Shown here: positions 1 to 7,086 of the stretch, in pieces
How positions within the stretch are numbered: position 1 is the first letter of the stretch
Layout: each line of letters opens with the position of its first letter
Assembly: GCF_009911645.1 (NCBI RefSeq)
Contig: NZ_QWKI01000055.1
Location: forward strand, 1 to 64,000
DNA from: Pseudoflavonifractor sp. 60
Lineage (GTDB): Bacteria; Bacillota; Clostridia; Oscillospirales; Oscillospiraceae
Length of the DNA stretch: 64,000 nt
Direction of reading: 5' to 3'
Position numbers and translations under genes: made by a program
The notes under the pieces: generated by a model
Databases searched by the model: none
What the model saw: only the letters and a program-made list of their open reading frames with translations
Told to the model about the DNA's origin: nothing

Positions 1-273
1 AATGGAGACCCGGAGACCTTCCGCCAGGAGGTGCGGAACTACTGGCTGGTCGACGCCAGAGACTACAACAAGGAGGATAAGCCTGTGACCTATGAGGAGT
101 GGAAAGCCTTCATGGAGCGGTACCGCCAGGAGCTGCGGGAGCAGCCCGCCGGGATGCCCGACCTGCTGGTCGATGCCAAAGCGATGGGCCTCACCGACGG
201 CTACCGTCCCCGAGACTTTGTGACCCGGGAGGAGGCCGCCGTTATGGCCCGGGCCGCCGCGCTGAAAAAGTGA
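1..273 (+). CDS. C-terminal end of a protein with SLH-like tail (partial)
   Basis: The reading frame is open from the first base and stops at 271-273, so only the last 90 residues are seen. The end (AKAMGLTDGYRP, then FVTREEAAVMARA) resembles one S-layer-homology motif. Such tails occur on phage-type or secreted cell-wall hydrolases in Clostridia. The preceding part (residues about 20-55) is charged and helical with no catalytic motif. It belongs to the element left of the tRNA-Thr core at 1937. A cell-wall hydrolase tail is a guess; the SLH resemblance is reasonable. Confidence 0.55.
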   Translation, partial: NGDPETFRQEVRNYWLVDARDYNKEDKPVTYEEWKAFMERYRQELREQPAGMPDLLVDAKAMGLTDGYRPRDFVTREEAAVMARAAALKK

Positions 274-287
274 TATCACTCAAACAG

Positions 288-326
288 CTCCCAATGCTGG
301 ACTTCTGGCATTGGGGGATTTTTTTG
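288..326 (+). terminator. Intrinsic terminator after the partial gene
   Basis: A CCAATGC / GCATTGG stem closes about 15 bases after the stop of the left-edge gene and is followed by a run of seven T. Confidence 0.75.
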
Positions 327-551
327 CCAAATTCTCAGGTGTTTGGGGATTTGCCGCTCTGTGTTCAGTTTTCGAAGTGCGTATATGTAAAAGGGGCGGC
401 GATTGACTCCCCCTGTGCCGTGGGGTATACCCATGAGCGCCCGCCCCGGAGTGGGGGCGGCTGGACTTGCACCAGCGGCAGCCTGTGGCTGTCGGCCTTG
501 CGGGTTGTTAATGGGGCTGTTCCCAGCGACGGGTCGGCGGACCGTTTCGGC
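327..551. other. GC-rich intergenic stretch, no gene supported
   Basis: No open frame here has a ribosome binding site or recognisable protein. The stretch is GC-rich with short self-complementary runs (for example the GGGCGG/CCGCCC type around 440-475). It lies downstream of the leftward gene pair at 552-1042, so it may hold their 3' untranslated region. Confidence 0.4.
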
Positions 552-776
552 TTACTTGGCGGCGACCTCAATGTAGTGCCGCCAGACTCCGTCGGCTCCT
601 TTTCCGTGGGACCCGAACCGCTTCAGGTTCCGTTCTGCCCAAGGGCTTTCCATAAATTCCACCCCCGTCATATCGTGACGGGAAATGAATCGACTATTGG
701 GAGCCGTTTCATGGACCTCGAAGATATCAGGGGAATCCCAGCCGGTCCAGATGTTCAAAACGTCTTTTGCTTTCAT
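552..776 (-). CDS. Small conserved-looking protein of unknown function
   Basis: A 74-residue soluble protein starting MKAKDVLNIW. The in-frame ATG at 776 is preferred over 791 because a GGGAGGG site lies just upstream of it. Its start overlaps the stop of the preceding gene in an ATGA arrangement, so the two are translationally coupled. The sequence is rich in aromatic and charged residues (WTGWDSP, SPWAERNLKRFGSH). No domain is recognised. It probably belongs to the accessory genes of the element left of position 1937. Confidence 0.6.
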   Translation of the reverse strand: MKAKDVLNIWTGWDSPDIFEVHETAPNSRFISRHDMTGVEFMESPWAERNLKRFGSHGKGADGVWRHYIEVAAK

Positions 777-1042
777 AAAGTACCCTCCCACGATTTTTTC
801 ACAAAAAGGGTGTTCTGAATGGCTTCCTCGCGAGTTGCACCCATGCCATTCTGGCCGTCAAAACACCGGTCAGGATGGGGAATGCAGAGCCAGGTGTCCA
901 GAGAGATATCCGTGACGCTCTCCACAACGCCAATCTCCATCAGGTCTTTGAAGGTGCCGACGATGCCCAGCACCTCGGTCTTGTTGTCAGTGACAATTTT
1001 GCGAACCGTCCCGGTGTAGCCGCGCTTTTTCAAAAGTTTCAT
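773..1042 (-). CDS. Small protein of unknown function
   Basis: An 89-residue protein with a clear GCAAGGAGG site upstream of ATG 1042. It begins with a basic beta-type segment (KLLKKRGYTGTVRKIVTD) and ends LFVKKSWEGTL. Its stop overlaps the start of the next leftward gene by four bases, so the two form an operon. No catalytic motif or membrane segment is visible. Confidence 0.65.
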   Translation of the reverse strand: MKLLKKRGYTGTVRKIVTDNKTEVLGIVGTFKDLMEIGVVESVTDISLDTWLCIPHPDRCFDGQNGMGATREEAIQNTLFVKKSWEGTL

Positions 1043-1165
1043 GTCAATGCCTCCTTGCTTTTTTTGTCTTACTCTGTTATCATGGAGGCGGCCGGGGTAA
1101 GGCTCCCGGTTGCCCCTTTGGGGTTTGGGTAGCGGTTCTCTTTGGTAGGGGCTCCGCTACCCTTT

Positions 1166-1309
1166 TTACTTGTTGGCTGTCATCGCTTCGAGCTTTTTAA
1201 TCAGCTCATCCAGGTCTTTGCAGCTCCGGGCCAGTTCGAGCAGCTGGAGCCTTTCGGCTTCCCGTGCCAGCTTTTCAATGACCTCAGCGGCGTTTGACAT
1301 CTCGTCCAT
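1166..1309 (-). CDS. Short helical protein
   Basis: A 47-residue protein starting MDEMSNAAEVIEKL, almost entirely amphipathic helix with Leu/Glu/Lys repeats, so probably a small coiled-coil. A GGAGGGAGGA site precedes two possible ATGs (1309 and 1300). The frame is open further upstream to 1405, but that extension would run through the repeat operators and has no ribosome site. It is divergent from the small regulator at 1485, with the GTTAAACCGT repeats between them. Confidence 0.5.
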   Translation of the reverse strand: MDEMSNAAEVIEKLAREAERLQLLELARSCKDLDELIKKLEAMTANK

Positions 1310-1365
1310 ATCCTCCCTCCTTTCGCAAGGGGCTGGCCGCCCCTGCCTTACGAGTGTTATTATAC

Positions 1366-1448
1366 TACGGTTAAACCGTATTAACAATATCGGAATCTTC
1401 ACCAAAAATACGGTTTAACTTTTGGATATTTTGATACTGTTAAACCGT
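1366..1448. promoter_or_regulatory. Cluster of GTTAAACCGT operator-like repeats
   Basis: A perfect 15-base palindrome TACGGTTAAACCGTA lies at 1366-1380. Two half-type copies follow: ACGGTTTAAC at 1410-1419 and GTTAAACCGT at 1439-1448. The cluster sits between the divergent genes at 1309 and 1485 and overlaps where their promoters must be. The likeliest binder is the small protein encoded at 1485, acting as an autoregulator; this is inferred from position only. Confidence 0.6.
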
Positions 1449-1484
1449 TTTAGCTTGTGGTATTCTATATTAGGGTGATATAGT

Positions 1485-1691
1485 ATGCTGACTGAAAGCC
1501 AGAAAAAGTCGAGGAATAAGTGGGATGCAGCCAATATGACCGTGCTGGGCTGCAAAGTCCGGCGGGACAAGGCCGAACAGTTCAAGGTCGCCTGTAAAAA
1601 GAATGGTACATCGCCGAATGCGATTTTCATAGCCGCTATGGAGAAATTTATGGAGGAACATGGAGAGGTCGGGGAAAATCCTAAACCTTGA
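1485..1691 (+). CDS. Small Arc/ribbon-helix-helix-like regulator
   Basis: A 68-residue protein. The middle (VLGCKVRRDKAEQFKVACKK, then NGTSPNAIFIAAMEKFM) has the beta-strand, helix, Asn-Gly turn, helix pattern of small RHH regulators common in Clostridia. The beta segment would insert into the operator major groove. Three GTTAAACCGT-type repeats lie directly upstream. It is close to the right end of its element, ahead of the att core at 1937. The domain call rests on pattern, not on a profile search. Confidence 0.6.
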   Translation: MLTESQKKSRNKWDAANMTVLGCKVRRDKAEQFKVACKKNGTSPNAIFIAAMEKFMEEHGEVGENPKP

Positions 1692-1936
1692 AATTCCCAA
1701 TCGGTTACGAATTTGAAAAGGGTATAAAAAAATCCCCGGACGTGAAAGCGTCCTGGGTCAAGAAGCAACGTCGGTCCTCGCCCTTGGAGCGGCCCTGATT
1801 CTAGCGTCCATTTAGCGTCCACGGACGCTAGAAACGGCGAAATTGAAGGAGCTATACAAAAAATAAAAACTGCGGAGCCCTTGTCGCACAAGGATTACGG
1901 CGCTTCATTAAAATGCAACAGACATGGTTAAGACAG
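1692..1936. other. Right-end attachment arm of the element to the left
   Basis: Noncoding. Around 1800-1832 the motif TAGCGTCCA occurs twice directly and once inverted (CGGACGCTA), so part of it can fold as a hairpin. Elements 1 and 2 each have their own direct repeats at the matching distance from the tRNA core, so these are read as integrase arm-binding sites of the element that ends at 1937. Confidence 0.45.
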
Positions 1937-1981
1937 TTGGTAAGGATGAGGTCCCCAGTTCAAATCTGGGTAGCAGCTCCA
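1937..1981 (+). repeat. tRNA-Thr(GGT) 3'-fragment, attachment core 1
   Basis: Forty-five bases running from the anticodon loop (TTGGTAA) through the GGATG arm and the T arm (CCCAG TTCAAAT CTGGG) to TAGCAGCTCCA. The anticodon GGT and the T discriminator fit tRNA-Thr. No 5' half of the tRNA precedes it, so this is a duplicated att core. It is identical to the copies at 22510 and 43663. Confidence 0.92.
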
Positions 1982-2026
1982 AAATCCCGCTTGAATCCAT
2001 TGATTCTGGCGGGATTTCTCTTATTT
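1982..2026 (+). terminator. Element-borne terminator next to att core 1
   Basis: The stem AAATCCCGC / GCGGGATTT starts immediately after the CCA of the tRNA fragment and is followed by a T-rich run. Because it belongs to element 1, it would end transcription of a tRNA reconstituted at this junction. Confidence 0.65.
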
Positions 2027-2065
2027 TCTCAATTTTTTCGGTCGATTTATTTTTGCGACTTTTCG

Positions 2066-2097
2066 TTGACCCACACCGTGACCCACACGCCGAAATG
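2066..2097. repeat. Integrase arm-type repeats, left end of element 1
   Basis: Two direct copies of TGACCCACAC separated by CG, followed by GCCGAAA. The same string is found at 22374-22403, just inside the right end, on the same strand. Confidence 0.7.
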
Positions 2098-2169
2098 CCC
2101 GAAGAGGGACAGAGAGCACCAGACAGGAAGTTCTGCTTTCCTGTCTGGCGTTTTCGTCGCTTTTTTGGC

Positions 2170-3324
2170 TTACATGACCTGTGCCATGAAATTTCCCATC
2201 GTCTCCGCCGCCCGATTCTGCTGCTGCCGGGTAGCGTGGGTGTAGGTGCGGAGGGTGAAGCCCGCATCGTAGTGCCCCAGCATGCTGGAGACGGTTTTCA
2301 CATCTACACCGTTCTGGAGGGCCAGAGTCGCAAATGTGTGTCTGAGATCATGGAAACGAATGTGCTCCAGGCCGGCGTCCCTCAGGATTTTCTCATGGAG
2401 CTTTACCACTGAGTCCGGGTGGTACATCTCTCCGGTCACTGGCGAGGGGAACATATACGGATTGTCCAGGTGTTTGTCGTGCTCCTGGATTAGCAGGTCG
2501 ACTGCATCCTGTGGGATGGATACCTGCCTGACAGATGTCTCTGTTTTGGGCCTGGAGAGCATCACTGCGCCGCTAGGGTTGCGGACGTACTGCTTGCTGA
2601 CGGAGATCGTCTTATGCTCTGCATCCAGGTCGCTCCAGAGGAGCGCCACCAATTCACCTTTTCTCAGCCCACTGACCAGTTCCAAGTAGAACATGGGGAG
2701 TACCCCTCTGGCGTTTGCGGCGTTTAAATAGGCTTTCAGGTGTTCAGGCAGGAGCGTTTTCATTTCCACCTTCTGCACCTTGGGAGCGATGCAGTCATCG
2801 GTGGGGTTGCGGGGAATCAGTCTCTCTTTGACAGCCCTCTCGAAAGCGCAGTGGAGGGTGAGGTGGACGCTTCTCACAGTGGTGCTGCTCAGCCCAGGGT
2901 TGCCCTTGCCGCTCCGCTTCTGTATCCTGCCGCGCTCCATCAGGTCTTTGTAGAGTTTTTGGAGATCACGGGAGGTTAACTTGTTGAGCTTGATTTTGCC
3001 AATCCGAGGGATGGTGTAGGTCTCGATGATCAGGTAGTAGCGGTCCGCTGTGGCCGGCCTGACGTTGGGCTTGGCATAGAGTTCGTACCAGCTGCGGAGC
3101 CAGGTAGCCACTGTGTAGTCCTCACTGCGGCCCACATCCAGACCAGATGTCTCCTGCTGCGCCTGGGCGAGCTTCTCCTTGACCTCGGCTTGCGTCTTGC
3201 CGAGGACGTTCTTGATGATCCGCTTGCCGGTTTCTGAATCGTAGCCGGCAGTGTACCGGCCCTCCCAGCGACCATCCTTGCGCTTGCGGATGTTGCCCTC
3301 ACCGTTTGCTCGTTTCTTTGCCAC
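2170..3324 (-). CDS. int: Tyrosine recombinase (integrase) of element 1
   Basis: A 384-residue site-specific recombinase that inserts and excises the element at tRNA-Thr(GGT). The N-terminal 60 residues (GEGNIRKRKDGRWEGRY) form the arm-binding domain, followed by a SAM-like core-binding domain (about 70-175). The catalytic domain has Arg I in SGLRKGE, the HDLRH box and the nucleophile Tyr in TLRTYTH. GTG is taken as start because GGAGG lies nine bases before it. It begins three bases after the stop of the small gene at 3328, so the two are coupled. The gene lies right beside att core 1, as usual for these elements. Confidence 0.95.
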   Translation of the reverse strand: MAKKRANGEGNIRKRKDGRWEGRYTAGYDSETGKRIIKNVLGKTQAEVKEKLAQAQQETSGLDVGRSEDYTVATWLRSWYELYAKPNVRPATADRYYLIIETYTIPRIGKIKLNKLTSRDLQKLYKDLMERGRIQKRSGKGNPGLSSTTVRSVHLTLHCAFERAVKERLIPRNPTDDCIAPKVQKVEMKTLLPEHLKAYLNAANARGVLPMFYLELVSGLRKGELVALLWSDLDAEHKTISVSKQYVRNPSGAVMLSRPKTETSVRQVSIPQDAVDLLIQEHDKHLDNPYMFPSPVTGEMYHPDSVVKLHEKILRDAGLEHIRFHDLRHTFATLALQNGVDVKTVSSMLGHYDAGFTLRTYTHATRQQQNRAAETMGNFMAQVM

Positions 3325-3327
3325 CGC

Positions 3328-3624
3328 TTATCCACCTCCGTTCCTTATGTCGCCGTCATTCTCATCCATGCACTCGGCCATGATCCTGACGCCCAGCCGG
3401 AAGCCCAGGATGAAATTTTCGACTGCTGTGATGCTGTTGATCTCATGCTGCGACCGAATGAGCTTTGTGAGAGCATCTTGTTCAGTTTCCTCAAGCCGCT
3501 CCAAGAGCTGCTTTTCGCAGCTGGCGACACGGGCTACTGCCTTCTCCATTTCTGAGCCGGGAGTCATCTGCTGTTCATTGGGTGTGATGTTGCCATAGTA
3601 GAGATCTTCCAGAGTTTTTCTCAT
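3328..3624 (-). CDS. Small conserved accessory protein (DUF6809-like)
   Basis: A 98-residue helical protein beginning MRKTLEDLYYGNI. The ATG at 3624 is chosen because AGGAGG stands at good spacing; an ATG at 3630 is too close. It contains NEQQMTPGSE, then IRSQHEINSI and FILGFRLGVR. A close homologue lies at the same place in element 2 (25307-25601), next to the integrase, so the gene is part of the shared chassis. I recall this family as DUF6809, function unknown; the name is from memory. Confidence 0.75.
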   Translation of the reverse strand: MRKTLEDLYYGNITPNEQQMTPGSEMEKAVARVASCEKQLLERLEETEQDALTKLIRSQHEINSITAVENFILGFRLGVRIMAECMDENDGDIRNGGG

Positions 3625-3720
3625 TTTCATCAACCTCCTTTGCAGCAACACACAATACCCCAATCGCAACTGAATAGCCATCCCTTTTGAGCAGAGTTAT
3701 CAGAAATTTAATAGGTTGCT

Positions 3721-3750
3721 CTTGTTTACTGCGCAGCAGTTTTTGAGTGC
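3721..3750 (-). repeat. Module-boundary repeat copy A
   Basis: On the minus strand it reads CAAAAACTGCTGCGCAG then TAAACAAG. Related copies are at 6314-6341, 21511-21540, 42478-42502 and, weaker, 25679-25707. This copy lies between the relaxase stop and the next leftward gene. Confidence 0.5.
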
Positions 3751-5505
3751 TCACATGGACATTGACGGCCCGTTGTACTCCTCGTGATCATCTGCCTTGT
3801 GCCCCATAGCAATCTTCTTCTCTCCGATTTTGAGCCGCAGCTTTCGATCAACCTGTTGTCCTGCTGGGGCTTGAGGAGGAATAGAGTTATCCTGGAAAAA
3901 TTCACTTATGTGGTGGAGCAACTGAGTGACCGACAGCATGACCGAGGGAGGTTTCAGGTTATCCCAGCGATCCAGGAAGAACTGAGCGTACTCGTTTCCT
4001 TGTGTAGCGGATTGAGTGAACCAGTAGTGAGCTTGTTCCACATCTTGCCTGTCCAAGTACAGCTTGCCGAGTGCGTACTGCGCATATTGGTTGCCGCTCT
4101 TAGCCGCCTGGGTCAGGTATTCGATGGCTTTTTCCGTATTCTTTGGAGCACCATCACCCAGGAGATAGAGCTTCCCCAGCCGGTAGCTGGCATACTGGTT
4201 GCCCTGCGTGGCGGCTTTTTCAAACCAGTTGACAGCTTCTTCAACCCGTTTCCTACTTTGCAGCAGCTTGCCCAGCGCATACTGGGAGAAATCATTCCCG
4301 GCCTCAGCGGAGCGGCGGAACCACAGCTCCGCTTTGTCGTCATCTGGCAAGACACCCAAGCCATCCCGCCAGCACTTACCCAACTGATGCGCTGCCACAG
4401 CGAAACCAGCATCCCAGAGCTGTTCCAGGACTTGGACGGCCTTCTCCTGTTCTGTCCAAGTTGAATCGTCATCGCAGAGGACATACCGGGCTTCCCGATA
4501 TGCGTTCACCACTCGCCAGTGAGGGTGGATGTTCAGGACTTCTTCCTCCTCATCCAATTCATCGACCATCTGCTCGTCCTCGAATGTGATCTCGTCCAAC
4601 CGAATCCGCTCCGCCTCACGGATGACCATATTCTTGACCGACTTGAACTCCTTTTGCTGAGACAGCGGCAGGTGTTCCCTGGGTTTGTCCTTGTAGTAGT
4701 TCTCCAGCTCATCTCGCAGTTTGTTCCAGACCTCATAGCACTCCGCCACCGCCGGGAGCTGGGCCAACTCATCCACGATGGCGTCCACCTGAGCCTTGAC
4801 CTGTTTCGTCAGGTAGCCGTACACTTTTTTGCCCTTGACGTCCTGGAGCATCTCGGACAGGGTGAACAGCTTGTCTTCAATGACAGGACAGTCACAGATT
4901 CCGGACTTCATCTCTCGGATCAGATTGCGCATTGCCTCCTGCGCCGTATCGCGCACTTCCTGGTAGGACAGGTCCTTCTGTTTGTAGAGGTGCAGCAACT
5001 CGTCCTGAAAAATATTGTTGGTCAGCTTGGAGCGCATCATCTCGATACCCTGCTCTGTCAGATAACCTTGCTTCGGGTTTGCTGACCAGACCATCAGGTG
5101 GATGTGGGGATGGTGCTTTTCGTCGTGGAAGGCGGCGCACCAGCGGAACTGGTTAGGCGGTATCTTCATCGCCTCCGCCAGCTCCGTCTGGTGAGCCAGG
5201 AGGAGCTTCCGCCAGCTCTCAGCGGAGTCGTACCCCAGCCGGACAGCATCCTCCCGCTTGAGGGAGTAGATGAACGTCCAGACGGAAGCCGGGTGGCTGT
5301 TCACCTCCTGCATCGTCTTTTCCAAATCAGTATTTTGCACGTTGGAGAACAGGCCGTGAGAGCGGGGCCGCTCCGCGATGTACTTTAGGTACTGGTCGCC
5401 GGCGTTCAGCAGTTCCACACCGTCACGGGTACCGATGTACTCCGCGTAGTTCCCGGCGCCGCCGCCCGGCTTGATGTAGCCGCTCTTTTGGATCAGTCCC
5501 TGCAT
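3751..5505 (-). CDS. mobP: MobP-type relaxase with Sel1-like repeats
   Basis: A 584-residue relaxase that would nick the element's transfer origin and lead the strand into a recipient. Tyr residues near the N-terminus (SGYIKPGG, NYAEYIGTRDG) fit the catalytic Tyr region. The HUH metal motif is seen as HDEKHHPHIHLMVW at about residues 128-141. From about residue 370 to 520 there are at least four Sel1/TPR-like repeats (AAHQLGKCWRDGLG, SQYALGKLL, ASYRLGKLYLLGDG, AQYALGKLY), an unusual C-terminus that suggests a protein contact such as a helper coupling protein. Its start overlaps the stop of the MobC-like gene (TGATG). MobP3 is the closest subgroup I can suggest. Confidence 0.88.
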   Translation of the reverse strand: MQGLIQKSGYIKPGGGAGNYAEYIGTRDGVELLNAGDQYLKYIAERPRSHGLFSNVQNTDLEKTMQEVNSHPASVWTFIYSLKREDAVRLGYDSAESWRKLLLAHQTELAEAMKIPPNQFRWCAAFHDEKHHPHIHLMVWSANPKQGYLTEQGIEMMRSKLTNNIFQDELLHLYKQKDLSYQEVRDTAQEAMRNLIREMKSGICDCPVIEDKLFTLSEMLQDVKGKKVYGYLTKQVKAQVDAIVDELAQLPAVAECYEVWNKLRDELENYYKDKPREHLPLSQQKEFKSVKNMVIREAERIRLDEITFEDEQMVDELDEEEEVLNIHPHWRVVNAYREARYVLCDDDSTWTEQEKAVQVLEQLWDAGFAVAAHQLGKCWRDGLGVLPDDDKAELWFRRSAEAGNDFSQYALGKLLQSRKRVEEAVNWFEKAATQGNQYASYRLGKLYLLGDGAPKNTEKAIEYLTQAAKSGNQYAQYALGKLYLDRQDVEQAHYWFTQSATQGNEYAQFFLDRWDNLKPPSVMLSVTQLLHHISEFFQDNSIPPQAPAGQQVDRKLRLKIGEKKIAMGHKADDHEEYNGPSMSM

Positions 5506-5912
5506 CAGTCGAGCCTCTTTTGATATTTGTAGGCGGCCTCAAAATCGACTTCGCCGTTCGTCTCTTTGATGTCTTTGATACAGTTGACCCGTACCTTTTT
5601 CAGCGTGTCCAGATCCACATTGAACCCGTAGGCAACGATTTGTGCCATGATTGCCTCCTCCGTTGACAGCTTGAACAGCAGTTTCCCGATTCGGCCGCCC
5701 AGCGCACCCAACTTACCCTCTAGCACTTCTGCAAGCACACGGGGCAGGTAGCTGTCGGCCTGTTCGGCATCGAGATAGCCGGAGTAGAACTGGATTGCTT
5801 TCTCGATGTACTCATTCTGTGTGGAGCAGTTATCGGTGCGGTAGTGATCCTTGACTTTGTCCCAGGCCTCATCTGTCAGCCAGACGGTGTGGCGGTCCTT
5901 GTTTTTATTCAT
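5505..5912 (-). CDS. MobC-like mobilization accessory protein
   Basis: A 135-residue protein with an N-terminal RHH-like part (HTVWLTDEAWDKVKDHY, then NEYIEKAIQFYSGYL) and a helical C-terminal part ending AAYKYQKRLD. Such proteins bind the transfer origin and help the relaxase. GGGAGG precedes ATG 5912, and the stop overlaps the relaxase start. Element 2 has a clear counterpart at 25723-26169 with the same length and the same final (YKYQKR/VRYQRG) motif. It could also act as an autoregulator. Confidence 0.75.
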   Translation of the reverse strand: MNKNKDRHTVWLTDEAWDKVKDHYRTDNCSTQNEYIEKAIQFYSGYLDAEQADSYLPRVLAEVLEGKLGALGGRIGKLLFKLSTEEAIMAQIVAYGFNVDLDTLKKVRVNCIKDIKETNGEVDFEAAYKYQKRLD

Positions 5913-6319
5913 TGTGTAAAACCTCCCTTACTCTGTAATAGCGTCATTGCAAACTCTGCAATAACGGCGTTTTTCTCTGCTTTTTAAAGGATCAGCGTCA
6001 ATCGAAGATGTCAGCCCGCAGAAAAGCGTCAGCTTCCGTCTCTGAAACCGCCCGCACTGTGGGCGGTTGTGACCGCACCGGCGCAGCAAAAGCGCCGGCG
6101 CTTTCTCCTGCTTTCCCTCTCATCGCTCGCCTTGCACCTCCCAACGGGCGCACAGCTCGCCGCGTGGGTGGGGCTGGGTCAGATGTTGCCCGAGCAGGAG
6201 CCAGGGCACACAGGGCCGCTCTGGGGTGACGGTGGTCATATTCCGTTTGCCGTTTTTGGACACGACTGCGTTCTGCATCCACAGCGATCCACAGGCCGTC
6301 ACGGAGGGGTTTCTCTTGT
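5913..6319. other. Noncoding stretch upstream of mobC-like gene, candidate oriT
   Basis: No supported gene. Near-direct repeats ACTCTGTAATAGCGTC (5930-5945) and ACTCTGCAATAACGGC (5953-5968) lie right before the MobC-like gene, with an ATTGCA/TGCAAT inverted pair between them. GC-rich inverted segments follow around 6060-6200. Position and repeats fit a transfer origin recognised by the adjacent mobilization proteins. Long frames through this region have no ribosome sites and unlikely composition. Confidence 0.4.
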
Positions 6320-6341
6320 TTACAGCGACGCAGTTTTTGCA
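6314..6341 (-). repeat. Module-boundary repeat copy B
   Basis: On the minus strand it reads ATGCAAAAACTGCGTCGC then TGTAAACAAG. It overlaps the end of the winged-helix gene and matches copies A, C and D. Confidence 0.45.
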
Positions 6342-6709
6342 TACTTCCATCTTGCTGTTTGTACCTCCAGTCGGCGCAGTTCGTTCTGCTGATGCGCATC
6401 CAGCACCTCATGGAATGGACGGATGGTGTAGAGCAGGCTGCCGTTGTGCTTGAGACCGGTCCTGGTGAATACGATGGTGTCCTCTGTGCTGATGAGCCCT
6501 TTGTCAGCGAGAGCGCAGACGTGCTTGCGCACCGTATTGACGCTCAACTGAGTTGCTGCACCAATGGTTTTGTAGCTGGGCCAGCACTGACGGGTGCGCC
6601 GATTTGCACAGCGGAGCAGGTAGGAGTACACCGCAAACTCACCGGGGGATAATCCCAGAGAAAAAATTTCGTTGGGGGTGGGGAAATAGTTTTTGCCCGT
6701 CTTACTCAC
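6320..6709 (-). CDS. Winged-helix (RepA/helix-turn-helix) protein of element 1
   Basis: A 129-residue DNA-binding protein. The core TPNEIFSLGLSPGEFAVYSYL, then CWPSYKTIG and LSVNTVRKHVCALADKGLI, is the winged-helix domain found in plasmid replication initiators and element regulators. The GTG at 6709 is chosen: a GAGG site precedes it and it overlaps the excisionase stop by four bases (GTGA). The same gene pair with the same overlap exists in element 2 (26544-26978). It could be a replication initiator or a regulator of mobilization; nothing here decides. Confidence 0.75.
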   Translation of the reverse strand: MSKTGKNYFPTPNEIFSLGLSPGEFAVYSYLLRCANRRTRQCWPSYKTIGAATQLSVNTVRKHVCALADKGLISTEDTIVFTRTGLKHNGSLLYTIRPFHEVLDAHQQNELRRLEVQTARWKYAKTASL

Positions 6710-6918
6710 TGTGTACCTCCTTGAGTGTGATCTTCTACCCACTGGATGAATTTCTCCTTGGGGACCACCATTCTGCTGCCGACTTTCAGTACAGGGAAGT
6801 CGACTTCGTGCATGAGTTCGTAACTGCTGGACGGCGCAATGCCCAGCACCTTTGCAACCACCTCTACGTTGAGGAACAGCGGCAGTTCCTCATAGGTCTT
6901 GTAGACCGACTCTTTCAT
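6706..6918 (-). CDS. xis: Excisionase-type helix-turn-helix protein
   Basis: A 70-residue MerR/excisionase-like protein: FLNVEVVAKVLGIAPSSSYELMH is the winged helix-turn-helix, and VLKVGSRMVVPKEKFIQWVEDH is the wing and C-terminal helix. GAAGGAGG precedes ATG 6918. It heads the leftward chassis operon of element 1. Such proteins bend DNA at attachment arms and direct excision; here it may also control the operon. Confidence 0.8.
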   Translation of the reverse strand: MKESVYKTYEELPLFLNVEVVAKVLGIAPSSSYELMHEVDFPVLKVGSRMVVPKEKFIQWVEDHTQGGTQ

Positions 6919-7086
6919 TTTGATCCTCCTTCAAACTTTACTTGACTTTCTAACGGGTACGATGTAGACTGAATAAAAACAGGCGGGCGATATGTCCTTC
7001 TTGCTTGTAGTGTAACATTGCGTCAATCACTTGTCGAGTCCTATCTGAAAACAAATATAATTATGTCTAAGACGGGAGGAGCCGTT

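Noticed and set aside
365-571. Leftward open frame of 68 codons
   Set aside because: No ribosome site, composition unlike the neighbours, and it extends past the end of the better supported gene at 552.
99-818. Rightward open frame of 239 codons
   Set aside because: It crosses a terminator and runs antisense to two coupled small genes with good ribosome sites; it is a shadow of high GC.
1908-1981. Complete tRNA gene at att core 1
   Set aside because: Only the part from the anticodon loop onward is present; no acceptor 5' strand (GCTGCTA) or D arm precedes it. The same holds for cores 2 and 3.
5930-5968. CRISPR-like repeats
   Set aside because: Only two near copies with seven bases between them; no array and no cas genes in the window.
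5998-6411. Leftward open frame of 137 codons between MobC-like and winged-helix genes
   Set aside because: Overlaps the winged-helix gene in another frame, has no ribosome site, and composition matches noncoding GC-rich DNA.
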